Shown piece by piece: positions 1 to 9,854 of a DNA stretch of 64,000 nucleotides. Numbering within the stretch: the first letter of the stretch is position 1; each line of letters opens with the position of its first letter. The stretch is from Muraenolepis orangiensis (Eukaryota > Chordata > Actinopteri > Gadiformes > Muraenolepididae), in contig CM051015.1 of NCBI GenBank assembly GCA_027704905.1, forward strand, positions 16,244,521 to 16,308,520. Reading direction: 5' to 3'. The notes beneath the pieces are model-generated. The model worked only from the letters and a program-made list of their open reading frames with translations. It searched no databases and was not told the origin of the DNA. Made by a program: the position numbers and the translations under genes.

Positions 1-447
1 TTTGCCATTTGTAAAAAGTACATAGGAATGCTTGCTCCCCATTCCCTCCCACAGTATACATTTTAAAAAACAATACCATAAAAATAATATGTATAATAAC
101 AAAAAAAAAGTGACTCATAGATGGTATGGCATTTAAAGTGCAGTAGTGCAGCAGCATCATGAATACAGTGCAGTACAGTGCAGTAGCTGTAATGAGTCCT
201 GAAATTCCTGAAAGTATGTAAGTGTAATGTTAATGACAATGTTATGAAAGTGAAAGTGGCAGCACTCCTAGCAGTTCAGTAAGCGCACTGCCTGGGGATA
301 AAAATGATCCTTAAACCTGGTAGTACTCATACGGATGCTGTGCAACCAGCAACCAGACCGTAGGGGGGAGAAGAGATGGTGCCCAGGGTGGTTGCAGTCC
401 TTTATGATGGACATGGCCTTCTTCCGACATCTGGTCCTACAGATCTC
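1..447 (-). mobile_element. 3' end of a non-LTR retrotransposon (LINE), fragment
   Basis: On the minus strand, roughly 430 down to 268 translates to a C-terminal reverse-transcriptase tail (a TTRFKDHFYPQAVRLLN-like string). This is the same kind of terminus as the larger LINEs at 13060-16105 and 24018-27028. The sequence from 267 to 1 is its 3' untranslated region, and a diverged copy recurs at about 10190-10450. The element is 5'-truncated, and the window edge cuts its 3' end. The clade is uncertain (Jockey-superfamily type: L2, CR1 or Rex1). Confidence 0.55.
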
Positions 448-467
448 CTCAATGCATGAAAAAACAC

Positions 468-1359
468 TAGTGCTTGAACAGGGACCTCGCCAGCTAGGAC
501 AAGGCACAGCCACCGCCCAGCACAAACCCTTTCCCCGCCGGCAGCGACAGCCACTGGTAGGGCCCAGCAGAGGACAGGGGTGGTGTCGCAGCAACAGCTA
601 GGAGCAACCGCCTGGGGTAAGCCACCCTTGGAATCAGCCCGCAACAGACCGGCAACAATCCGGCAACTCCACCAGCCAGCGCAGCAGCCCAAAGCCCCAT
701 GCCCAAGGTAGGAGGTGGGGGGAAGATGCCTCGTCGCCCTGGTGGAGGGTAGCCTTACCAGGGGCTGTTGGTGAGCCCTTAAAGGAGCTACTACCGAGGC
801 CTAGCTGTCCAGTTTCCTAGCCCATCCAGAAAACCCAGCAACTGCCAGAGAAAACCACCGCCAGTCAAAACAGCAGCCGAGGCCTCCGCTCAAAGGAGAG
901 GGAGGGTGGGTTGGCGGGTCACCCTGGGGTGGTGTACGGCCAATGGGGTTGGATTTTTTTTTTATTACTTGTAAATCGTGTAGAGTCCAATTTAGGTAGA
1001 TTTTAGGATGGGGGAGAGGGCGGGGAATAGGTTTTGGCTGGGGATTTTCCCCAGCCTCATTTTTGCGGTGGGGATATGTGGAGTGTGTGTTGCTAGCTTA
1101 AGCAGCCTTGCCTGAGTTCGACTGATGACTCTATGGTAGGTGAGGCTGCACACCTGTGGGTCTTTCTAATCAAGGCCCATAGGTTAAACAAGCCACCTAC
1201 ACATTCTCGAGGAGAGAGCTCTAGCATTTACCAACTGCTCTGTTCATTATGATTCAAAACTCTGAACTAAACCGGATTCCTCCTTTACCCTGTGTCCTTG
1301 TCTTCAGCAGCAGCCCTCAAGTAGCCATTTTAATGGCTTGTAGCAGCGGCGACTGCTAC
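468..1359 (+). mobile_element. LTR-retroelement remnant: primer-binding-like site, short internal part, 3' LTR
   Basis: TAGTGCTTGAACAGGGAC at 468-485 resembles a retroviral tRNA-Lys primer-binding site. A GC-rich internal stretch without a credible long ORF follows, then a purine-rich tract, then an LTR starting TGTGGAGTGTG at 1077 and ending near 1359. The same arrangement recurs at 45196-46658. Partial or rearranged copies lie at 16105-16530 and 30395-30914, and inverted ones at 55645-55881 and 60005-60121 plus 63593-63737. No gag or pol can be read, so this is either a non-autonomous element or the product of internal deletion. LTR ends are inferred by comparing copies. Confidence 0.6.
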
Positions 1360-2050
1360 GGTCTAATATTTTCAATTTCTGATCTTTGATTGTTTGTGGC
1401 AGCAAGGACTCTCGGCTGCACTGCGACTTGGCTCACTGTAAAGGTGAGAGCCATCGTCGACACGCCAAATCTGACAAATGCAAAAGGTGTGCTAACTTTT
1501 TAGCCAGGTTGATTTTGGAAAAAACATTGCCATTTACCCAATCCAGACACTCAAACTAACGTTTGGAAATACAACACTATTCAAACCTTTCTAAAATTAA
1601 ATTGAGACAAATCTGGTCCCAGATATTTCACCAAATCCACCCAGAACATCTCCCGGACCACTGATGTCTAAAGGATTTTCATCCCTTCACATCCACAAAC
1701 TGTAACCAAGTGAAGTGTGTGCCTGATTTCAAATTTTATGAATGGACGCATGTCACACATTGCAGTCATGTTTCTAAACGGATGTTGGACTAGGCAAAAC
1801 ATATGTTGCTGAATGGATACTTACAACAACTACTCTTTAAAATGGATGGTATGCTGCATGAAATCTAATCCAATTTTATCTAGCACCACTCTTCTTCTTG
1901 GATAACCCCTGACTGACATCAAAGTCATAATTAAGGACATTGACAGGAAACATATGCTTCTCCTAGAGTCTTTCGTTCAGCAAGAGCTGGAGAATAGGAG
2001 AGTTATGTTTGTTCAAATAACCAGCGAGAAAACTGTGCTTGTTAGATCAT
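1360..2050. repeat. Unrecognised conserved block in the 3' flank of crystallin copy 1
   Basis: This block recurs beside several crystallin copies (about 16531-17640, 30915-32270, 46660-48150, and inverted at 54600-55640 and 58700-59990). On the plus strand, about 1912-2000 reads DIKVIIKDIDRK followed by a QQELEN-type coiled-coil string. On the opposite strand, about 1440-1530 encodes an NLAKKLA/HFAFVRFGVS-type string. I do not recognise the protein. It may be a fragment of a neighbouring convergent gene carried along in the duplicated unit, or the body of an old repeat. No intact ORF is present here. Confidence 0.45.
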
Positions 2051-2068
2051 ATTTAATTGATGATGAAA

Positions 2069-2866
2069 TCAACACATGTCAGTGACACGCCTCATGCTCA
2101 TGAACCTCATGCCACTCATGCCCATATCCCTGAAGCTCCTGTACTCTCCAGGCCTCATGTACATCATCCTGCCCTTGTAGTGGGCCTGCTCGTACATCAG
2201 CCAGTGGCCGTCCATCACGTTGCAGGACTGGCAGTCTGACATGCGATAACGATCCTGGATGTTGTCACAGTCGTCCATCATCTCATAGGACTGACCACCA
2301 TAGTTCTCCCTCTCATAGATCTTCATCCTGAACTGGCCTCTGTGCTGTAATGCAGATATTTAGAAAAACAATTTCAGCAGACTACTATAACCACAACACA
2401 GTCAGTGTCATAGTTGAATCGGATGAGAGTTTAAATATGGGTGAGTTCTCATACATAGGGGATCATTCTGCAGGACCTGATGTTGTCAAACATCATTCCC
2501 ATGCTCATCATGCGCTGCATGTCGTTGTACTCTCCCCTCCTCATGAAGAACTGCTGGCCCATGTAGTTGTTCCTCTCATAGACCATGAAGCAGCCACTCT
2601 CCACCCTGCAGGACTGGCACCTGCTCAGGTAGGAAGACATGTCAGAGCAGTCGCTCATGCATTCATAGGAGCGGCCCTTGAAGTTCTTCTCCTCGTAGAA
2701 GGTGATCTGAAAGAGCACAAAAATAGCACATATTACTTAATTTAAACGTGTTTGCTATTTCCTACATTATAGAATAGTTGTTATTTTCCTACTGCCACCC
2801 ATTGTGTGTGGGTTGTCCGTTCATCAAACATACTTTGCCCATCATGTTCCTGCTAGTGGTGGTCAT
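2069..2866 (-). CDS. crygm: Gamma-M crystallin, copy 1 (3 exons, 186 aa)
   Basis: Structural protein of the lens fibre-cell cytoplasm; monomeric members of this family pack densely and raise refractive index. Exon 1 is 2866-2834 (MTTTSRNMMGK), exon 2 is 2706-2455 (84 aa, Greek keys 1-2, starts ITFYEEKNF), and exon 3 is 2344-2069 (91 aa plus stop, Greek keys 3-4, ends RRVTDMC). Splice sites are GT-AG (donors at 2833 and 2454, acceptors ending at 2707 and 2345). The protein is rich in Met, Arg, Tyr and Cys and has a single Trp, as in fish gamma-M proteins. Exon 2 carries Lys where most copies have Gln (NFKG). The first ATG lies about 48 bp below a TATA box; the alternative start is the internal ATG-ATG before GGC. 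A candidate ATTAAA poly(A) signal lies at 2052-2057. The paralogue number cannot be assigned. Confidence 0.93.
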
Positions 2867-2913
2867 ATTGCTGTTACCAGTGAACTGTCTTTCCACCTGT
2901 TTTACCGAGGTCC

Positions 2914-2997
2914 ATTTATATGATGTCAAACCTAAACAATCAGAGGCCCTGCCTGTGAGAACTCCTTACTCAGCTTCACACTCCTGTTGATGCTGAG
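2914..2997 (-). promoter_or_regulatory. Lens-type crystallin promoter of copy 1
   Basis: On the minus strand a TATA box (ATATAAAT, 2914-2921) lies about 48 bp upstream of the ATG. Further upstream are a SOX-like ATTGTT (2935-2940), a GCTGAGTAAG motif (2965-2974) resembling a MARE half-site, and another half-site-like sequence at 2991-2997. The whole block is nearly identical upstream of copies 2-8; the TATA reads ATATAAAAGG in those. Gamma-crystallin promoters are known to use SOX and large-MAF factors. Assignment of the specific factors here is inference from short motifs. Confidence 0.6.
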
Positions 2998-3229
2998 GGG
3001 ATCCCCCTGCATGTTTCTGGTATCTCTGGTCCCATTATCTTTAGAATCCATTTCACTGACCACCAAATATTATTCATATATATGTGACCTACACAAGCCC
3101 AGGGCTTACTTTATTTATACAGTGCCACCTCCTGTGTAGGAGGAGTAAAACCCTTAATATGAGCTTGTGAGGAATTAAATATATATAGCCAATGTTTCCC
3201 CACTAGAAGGTGTTCAAATTAATGAATGA
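2998..3229. other. Crystallin 5' flank, no gene seen
   Basis: AT-rich upstream flank of copy 1. Its first 70 bases match the upstream flanks of the other copies; the rest holds nothing I recognise. Confidence 0.5.
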
Positions 3230-3957
3230 GAGAGAGACTGTATACCAAAAGTAAATTGCTTTAATCGCACAGGGTTCTATTAAACGCATGGGCATGAGGT
3301 GACAGACGACCAATAATCACATGGACTGAACACGTTCAAAATAACCACACAAGACAAAACAAATAAATCAAAGATGAGCACCACATGTCTAAGAGGGCAC
3401 TCAACAAAAAGCACACGTAAAGCACGCAAAAATAATGCACACATAAGACACACAGCACAATGCACACATAAGACACACAGCACTAAGCGGATCTAAGCGG
3501 TATGCGTCGTCACAATAACCATTTAGTATGGGAAAAACAGTGATTGCAAGAGATGCCTGAAACAAAGGAAACACATACATAAACTTCATATCTAATACAC
3601 AAACTCATTTTGATTAACTACACAACAATTCATATACATTTCCCTTTTACCCAAACAAACGGTTTTCCTTTAATAAACATGTGTTTTACCTTGTTAAAAC
3701 TATAGTTAAATCACTGGATACATTTGTTGAAAGTCCGTCCCTCTTGCTCTGTCGCCTTAAGCACAAAGCACAATACTTGTGAGTACTGTGGAAGCGACAG
3801 GATACTGGACTAGATATAAAAAATGGAAAAACGGTGCATCAAGCTATAAAAGATAAATAGATAAGTCTTTCACCGCCGGCAACCACAAACCTAGGCAATC
3901 AGTTCAACCTGCGTTTGCCGGGTGAGTCATTTAAATACACAGAACACGGAAGTACGG
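3230..3957 (-). mobile_element. Probable 3' LTR and tail of the minus-strand Gypsy element
   Basis: This stretch lies directly downstream, in the minus sense, of the Gypsy pol reading frame that ends at 3981. It has no credible gene; short Cys-rich frames near 3280-3589 come from a local GACACACAGCAC-type repeat. Its position fits an LTR, but I found no second LTR to pair it with and no clear target-site duplication. Confidence 0.35.
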
Positions 3958-3980
3958 GGCGGCTATCTGTCTTTGGCCTG

Positions 3981-4730
3981 TCACGTCTGTTGTTGGGGAC
4001 CCCCCTGTTTAAAGTCGGATGAGGGCCTGTTTGAGCTATGGTCAATTGACGTTGGCGTTACTTGACTCCTTCGAGTGTCATCAGCCTCAGAGGGGAGTAT
4101 TGGGCCATGATTCTCTCGCTCATCCAGTCCCATTTCAATCACTTGTGTCAATGGGACTTGCTCCAGTCTGGCGATTATCTGGACCCATACTTTCTCGTCA
4201 TCGTCCTCCTTACCACTTCCTGACGTCCCATCCCTATCATTTAAGCAATCGGATGACTCATCCACTGGAGCTCTAGCTGCCTGAGGATCCTGGGAGGGTA
4301 GGACTCTCAACTCTGTGCGGTGGAGGTTCTTATCTGGGCCTAGCCCATCTTCAGGTGAGATCTGGTACACTAGCCATTTATCATCAAAGCTTTTTACCAC
4401 TTTATATACTCTGGACTCCCAGCAATCTTGTATTTTGTTTCGGCCTAATGGGTGACTTTTACGGTACACTCTAGTGTCTACTGGGAGGTCAGGCAAGGTC
4501 AAACCATGTCGCTCTCGGGTGGTAGCTGCTGCCTCAAGATGGTTCTTGGCACTGGCATACACTTCGGCTAGATATTCTTTATGTGTTGTTACCCAGTCTT
4601 CAGGTGACGTGCTTCTTAGATCTTCTGAGACTAGGCCAAGTAAAATGTACACTGGAAGTTGGGGTTTCTGCCCAAACATTAATTCATATGGAGAATGACC
4701 TGTTGACTGATGGACAGATATTTTATGCAA
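3981..4730 (-). pseudogene. Gypsy integrase C-terminal region
   Basis: A 249-residue frame. It begins with the part of integrase that follows the catalytic core (STGHSPYELMFGQ, the usual TG-SPY-L-FG signature). An SH3-like segment (VYKVVKSFDDKWLVYQI) and an acidic C-terminal tail follow. It continues from the integrase frame upstream (5235-4756) after a small frame break at 4730-4756. There is no intact polyprotein, so this is a relic. Confidence 0.7.
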
Positions 4731-4755
4731 ATAACAGATGTGGGAGGGCCTTAGG

Positions 4756-5235
4756 CTATTTTCGTTTTTTGTCTAGAGGCAGGGTCCGCAAAAGGTCATG
4801 AAGTGTCCTGTTGAAACGTTCACATTGTCCATTTCCTTGTGGGTGATATGGTGTTGTTCTGCTCTTATCTATTCCATACAACCTGCACAGCCGTTTAAAA
4901 AGTTCTCCCTCAAAAGCACGGCCTTGATCTGAGTGGATCCGTTTGGGCACTCCAAAGGAATAAAACCACTTCTCTGTGAGGGTCTTGGCCACAGTCTCTG
5001 CCCGTTGATTGGCGGTGGGGTATGCTTGGGTGAACTTAGAAAAAATATCAGTCACAGTGAGAACATTTTTGTGGCCATCGCTGGCTTTCTCCATGATGGT
5101 AAAGTCAATGGCAATGACTTCAAGGGGCTTGGAGGCTAAGAGGTGATCAGAGAAAGTGCGGACAGTAGGGACCACATCTTTGGCCAGGACACAACGCTGA
5201 CACTGTTTACACCACCGCTCAATGTCATGGCGCAT
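4756..5235 (-). pseudogene. Gypsy integrase zinc-binding end and catalytic core, fragment
   Basis: A 159-residue frame. It starts within the zinc-binding region (CKQCQRC). The DDE core follows: Asp in AIDFTIMEKA, Asp in HSDQGRAFEG, and Glu in GNGQCERFNRTL. All three catalytic residues remain. Integrase would insert element cDNA into host DNA, but this fragment is detached from a functional polyprotein. The upstream side is interrupted by the LINE insertion at about 5330-5690. Confidence 0.75.
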
Positions 5236-5329
5236 CTTTTTGGACCTCTTTTTCCTTTATCCAACGCCATTGTCGGGTTAGCTCCAACACCATCTAAGAT
5301 TCAAGGGTTTGCTCATGCCTAGTTGGTGG

Positions 5330-5690
5330 TTCAGATTCAGATTCAGATTCAGATTACTTTATTAATCCCGAGGGAAATTAAGGTGCAACAGTTGACACAG
5401 GGGGAATAAATGCACACACAAAAAATACTAATACCTAAGCTAAAAAAAACAAACTAACTAAAAATTGTATAAACAAAAATATATTTAAATGAAATCTAAA
5501 TGTATTGATAAATGAAGATAAATGTACAGTATTATTACAGTAATACGTAGGTATATACAATACACAACAATATGTATAGTGCAAATTGGCAGAATAATAT
5601 ATTAATAAATAACTCAACTGAAAAGTGACATGTGTAAAGTGAAAAGTGAAAAGTGAAAAGTGATTTTGAAAAGTGATTTACAGTGCGTTG
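5330..5690 (-). mobile_element. 5'-truncated LINE 3' tail inserted in the Gypsy element
   Basis: A short AGATTC/TTCAGA tandem tail at about 5332-5357 precedes a TTTATTAATCCCGAGGGAAATT-type 3' end, a sequence commonly seen at teleost LINE tails. The rest is AT-rich 3' UTR with GTGAAAA repeats near 5640-5670. It splits the pol reading frame between RNase H and integrase. Exact boundaries are approximate. Confidence 0.5.
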
Positions 5691-5905
5691 ACCAAAAAAT
5701 AATTAGTTGGGCCCTCTTCCAATAGGTCAAGAAAGTTCCAATCACTGGGTCATTGGCGTGTAATACCTGCAAGTCTGCCAGCTGGCAGATGGGAGCTGCA
5801 TCTACGGCTGAGGCCACAGCTACCACGCCATGCTGTTCCACTACTCCCATAGACAGACTCATTTCTGATGGAACAGTAATGCCAGAAGTCACTGCGGTGA
5901 TGGAG

Positions 5906-6412
5906 TCAGGGGGTGGGTCGACAGGTTGACGTGACAGGTCGTCCACGTTCTAACTTTGCCATCTGTAGGTGGCTGAGCAGGTTGTTGTCGGTGTAAACAA
6001 AAAACTTGGCACCAAGCAGATATTCCCGGAACCGCTCAGTCACTGCCCATTTCAAGGCCAAAAATTCCAGTTTCATTGACCTGTAGTTTGACATATTCTT
6101 TTCAGTAGGCCGTAGAGTCCTGCTGGCGAATGCAACCGGTCTTCTTCTTTCACTCACCTCCTGTGACAGAACAGCGCCCAGGCCCTGGTGACTGGCATCA
6201 ATTTCAAGACTAAAGGGCTGCGAGAAATCAGCATACTTTAGTGCAGGGGCACTCACCAGTTCCTTCTTCAAAGTTTGAAAAGCTTGTTCATAGTGGTCGT
6301 TCCAACGATCCCCCAGCCGTGCATTGGAACTACTAGGGGATTTCTTCCGCCCTCCTTGTACTTCTGCCACCAGCCTGTGTAGTGGACCAGCATGCTTTGC
6401 AAACCCTTCCAC
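5906..6412 (-). pseudogene. Gypsy RNase H domain, fragment
   Basis: A 168-residue frame. It carries FSLEIDASHQGLGAVLSQ, with the first catalytic Asp of a Gypsy RNase H, then FASRTLRPTEKNMSNY and LEFLALKWAVTERFREYLLG with the Glu-containing helix, and VYTDNNLL with a further Asp. It follows the reverse transcriptase at 6790-6449. Frame breaks at both ends show it is inactive. Confidence 0.75.
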
Positions 6413-6448
6413 AAACCGTCGGTAGTACGAGGCGAAGCCCAGGAAAGA

Positions 6449-6790
6449 TCAAAGCTCCTTAAGGGTGGTGGGACACTTCCACTGCAAAACGGTTTGGATC
6501 TTGTCTGGGTCAGTGGCAACTCCGCTAGCTGATATAACATGGCCCAAATACATCACTTCCTCTTTAAAGAAATTGCACTTTTCCAGTTTCAGCTTCAAGT
6601 TATACTCGCAGAGTCTCTCCAGAACCAGCTCCAAACGCTGCAAGTGTTGTTGGAAAGAGGACGAAAAGATGACAATGTCGTCCAAATATAACAGCAACGA
6701 ATGGAAACTCTGATTGCCGAAAATGCGTTCCATGAGGCGCTGGAACGTGCCAGGGGCATTACAGAGCCCAAAGGGCATGCGGTTAAGCAT
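6449..6790 (-). pseudogene. Gypsy reverse transcriptase palm/thumb, fragment
   Basis: A 113-residue frame. MPFGLCNAPGTFQRLM is reverse-transcriptase motif 4, and LLYLDDIVIFS is the YxDD catalytic box with both Asp residues. YLGHVISASGVATDPDKI leads into the connection domain. The fingers and the first catalytic Asp lie upstream in broken sequence at 6790-7055. Relic of the same element as the neighbouring RNase H and integrase. Confidence 0.8.
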
Positions 6791-7056
6791 CCTTCCTAGT
6801 CTTGGCGTTTAGTTGCCTATAATCCAAGCAAAGATGGATAGTGCCATCCTTCTTTTGGACCACCACAATCAGCGAGGCATACGGGCTACAACTCTGTCGG
6901 GCTACCCCTTTATCCACTAGTTATTGCACATGAGCTTTTACCAATGCAAACTGAGATGGAGGAAGTGGGCAAAAGAGCAGAGGATATGAGAAGATTGACT
7001 GGGAGGCGGCCCTGGCCATAAGGCAAAGGTTCCAAGAAGCAAGACGAAATAGGGCC

Positions 7057-7298
7057 TAAGTCAAGTCAAGTCAAGTTTATTGTCACTTCACAGATTACAC
7101 AAGTATAAAGCAGTGATGTGAAAATATTATGTGCAATACCCGACGACAGACAGCAGTCTATAAAAATTGATAAAAATACAATAAAAATAGAATAAAGTTA
7201 AAAAATAAAATAAAAATGCAATTTATAAAATGCAAAATATCGGCGCAGAAAAGAGCAATATGTATATATAAATCAATGTAATAAAATATACATCTCGA
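7057..7298 (-). mobile_element. LINE 3' tail (TCAAG-type), 5'-truncated
   Basis: It starts with a TCAAG tandem tail (minus sense ACTTG repeats). The 3' UTR that follows matches the end of the LINE at 24018-27028, including the CCCGACGACAGACAGCAG stretch also present near 10515. No coding part remains. It joins the broken 5' edge of the Gypsy relic on its left. Confidence 0.6.
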
Positions 7299-7299
7299 A

Positions 7300-8900
7300 C
7301 ACTCTCGATGGTGCCCCTTGCGATAAAAGCGATTTACTTTTGGTATGTACTTGTTTGTTAGTTAGCGTTTGTATCACCACTGTAGACTAGAAGTCTGATA
7401 CAGTGGCCCCTTGTCCATCTCCAGCCTGACTCCTTAGATGTGTTAATTCCTTCAGCTGTATTTCATTCTCACTTCCCCCCATTGAATTGACCAGTCTTCA
7501 TGGTCACTTCCCTTACCTTTGTTTTTTTCATATCAGACCCTATCATGTACAAGTTTTGCTATAAGAATCATGTACAACCATTGTTTCTTTATAAATGCTT
7601 GGTAAATGCTGCCAGTGTGTCTTCCCAGGACTATGCTCCATTAACCCAAAGACATTGCTGTTGTTTTGGGGCTACTCTTTTAAAAGAAGAAATCTCCAAT
7701 ATACACTATACATTTGAGAAACCCTTTTTTAAATATGTTTAAAATTCATAATGAGGCTATTCATAATAAAAATCAACAGACTAGATTTAAAAAAGGTGGT
7801 GTTTTTGACACTGCACCCTGGAAGAATTGATTTGAGCTTGGTATTTTTACCATGCATTTTAATGAGAAATGTATCTATAATTTGTTATTCGTAATTTGAA
7901 TAACCAGGTGTTATTCTTTCACTTTTTTTATATACACATTATTCTAACATCAGCAATTACTACCTCCACTTTGAAGACAAGGCTCATCTAAGAAGTTCTC
8001 ATTGATTGACATACATAAATTTGTTGCTTTTATGCGCTTTACTACACTTGAAAATAAACAATGCACTCTGTCCAGTTATTTTTGGAAAACTTGATCTTAT
8101 AGCACTTTCTTCGTAACTCCAATTTTGACGGAGGCTTACTCCCAGTCTCAATAAATTTGAACTTTGTGGATGTAAATGCCATTACAAATTTGATTATTAA
8201 AAACTAAATGAAGATTTGTATAGTAGATTTACGTGTGATAGGCATAATGAACACAGGAGAAGTGTGCTTTCTGAACTTATTGCCAGAAAAACTTATCACC
8301 TAGTCAGGTGACAAGCGAATAAGTACATATAGAGAGGAAGTTGTGGTTGATGGATGGGTCAAACACAGGACATTCCCCCGGGAGACAGGGTTTGGGTTTT
8401 ACTTTTAGCTTTTTTGGTTAATTCTTCAGTATTCAGTCGCAGTTTGGTTAGGTCACAAGACACTAGAGAGTTGGGTTTAGTATTTCTGGCAAAAAGGGCT
8501 TTGTAGCAAAAAGGCATTCTGGCAGATAGCTCTGAAGGCAAACTTCTCCCATGTGCTGAAGTAATGGACTACAGAAATATGTAACTTAGCAAACGCAATC
8601 ATTAGGTTTGGACTAGATGTCAATAGCAACACTTTTTACAATTAACCCTGAGACACAAACGTAAGGCCTAAACACACCAAAGCTCAAGTGTAAGGCTATT
8701 TGATATTAAAATATGTGTTATTGAGTTCTTAATAATAGTAGTTTGAGAAAGCCTAGAAAAGAAATAAGCCTCATGCATTCTGCCTAACTGCTGTTGTCTG
8801 GATAATTAATAGGATTGTCTGAAATATGTAGCTGTGTGAAGACATGTCAATTAATCCAAATGTTTTCATTTTACTAGTTAACCATTGTTGTGTCTTTATT
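7300..8900. repeat. Conserved crystallin 5'-flank block, with empty solo-LTR site
   Basis: No gene is visible. This 1.6 kb is collinear with 37890-38142 plus 38760-40150, and with 41400-41644 plus 42190-43590, which are the flanks between copies 5, 6 and 7. It is therefore part of the ancestral duplicated unit. The CAACC at 7575-7579 is the unoccupied version of the site that holds a solo LTR in the later copies. A candidate poly(A) signal of copy 2 (AATAAA on the minus strand) is at 8895-8900. Confidence 0.7.
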
Positions 8901-8920
8901 TACATTTCATATAGCAACAT

Positions 8921-9811
8921 TTACATGGACTCCATGATACGCCTCATGCTCATGAACCTCATGCCACTCATGCCCATATCCTTGAAGCTCCTGTACTCTC
9001 CAGGCCTCATGTACATCATCCTGCCCTTGTAGTGGGCCTGCTCGTACATCAGCCAGTGGCCGTCCATCACGTTGCAGGACTGGCAGTCGGACATGCGGTA
9101 ACGATCCTGGATGTTGTCACAGTCGTCCATCATCTCATTGGACTGACCGCCGTAGTTCTCCCTCTCGTAGATCTTCATCCTGAACTGGCCTCTGTGCTGT
9201 AATGGAGAGATTCAGAGAAACAATGTCAGCAGACTCATAACCACAACACTGTAAGGCTTACAGTTAAACTAGGTGATAGTAACTGAACTGGGTGATAGTA
9301 ACAGATGAATTGGGTGAGAGTAAGACTGTTGAACTATGGGTGAGTTCTCTTACATAGGGAATCATTCTGCAGGACCTGATGTTGTCAAACATCATTCCCA
9401 TGCTCATCATGCGCTGCATGTCGTTGTACTCTCCCCTCCTCATGAAGAACTGCTGGCCCATGTAGTTGTTCCTCTCATAGACCATGAAGCAGCCACTCTC
9501 CACCCTGCAGGACTGGCACCTGGTCAGGTAGGAGGACATGTCAGAGCAGTCGCTCATGCACTCATAGGAGCGGCCCTGGAAGTTCTTCTCCTCGTAGAAG
9601 GTGATCTGAAAGAGAACAAACATAGCACATATTACTTATGATAGAAAGGGGAAAAAGGGAAACGTGTTTCCTACATTATAGAATAGTTGTTAATTTCATA
9701 CTGCCACCCATTGTGTGTGGGCAGCAAGGAAAAACAATCTTATCCCATGTATCTCAATAAGTTACAAATCAAACATACTTTGCCCATCATGTTCCTCTCA
9801 GTGGTGGTCAT
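8921..9811 (-). CDS. crygm: Gamma-M crystallin, copy 2 (3 exons, 186 aa)
   Basis: Lens structural protein with two double-Greek-key domains. Exon 1 is 9811-9779 (MTTTERNMMGK), exon 2 is 9605-9354 (84 aa) and exon 3 is 9196-8921 (91 aa plus stop). Splice sites are canonical. Differences from copy 1 are Glu at residue 5, LTRCQSC instead of LSRCQSC, and Asn for Tyr in GGQSNEMMDD (third Greek key, also in copy 4). The C-terminus is RRIMESM, followed by a different 3' flank with AATAAA at 8895-8900. That defines a second 3'-end class shared with copies 5-7. A TATA box (ATATAAAAGG) and the common promoter block lie just upstream, around 9858-9945. Confidence 0.93.
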
Positions 9812-9854
9812 ATTGCTGTTACTAGTGAACTGTCTTTCCACCTGTTTAACCAAG

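Larger units (their letters stand above)
3958..7057 (-). mobile_element. Decayed Gypsy-type LTR retrotransposon (pol only)
   Basis: Reading on the minus strand, domains appear in Gypsy order: reverse transcriptase (6790-6449), RNase H (6412-5906), linker (5946-5700), integrase (5235-4756) and an integrase C-terminal region (4730-3981). Frameshifts and a LINE insertion break the frame. The gag, protease and N-terminal reverse-transcriptase coding regions are missing, and the 5' end stops at 7057 against a LINE tail. This is an inactive relic between crystallin copies 1 and 2. Confidence 0.8.

Noticed and set aside
2057..2239. Plus-strand His-rich frames opposite the crystallin exons (also 9336-9641, 17664-17957, 18034-18339, 32275-32568, 43582-43896, 44002-44334 and others)
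   Set aside because: They are exact antisense shadows of Met-rich crystallin exons (CAT antisense of ATG). They are repeated only because the exons are repeated.
2778..2990. Plus-strand ~66-80 aa frame ending SASHSC, repeated upstream of most copies
   Set aside because: It runs antisense through exon 1 and the promoter. Its conservation is explained by the promoter block, and it has no independent start or splice evidence.
3280..3589. Minus-strand Cys-rich frames
   Set aside because: Produced by a local GACACACAGCAC-type tandem repeat within a probable LTR.
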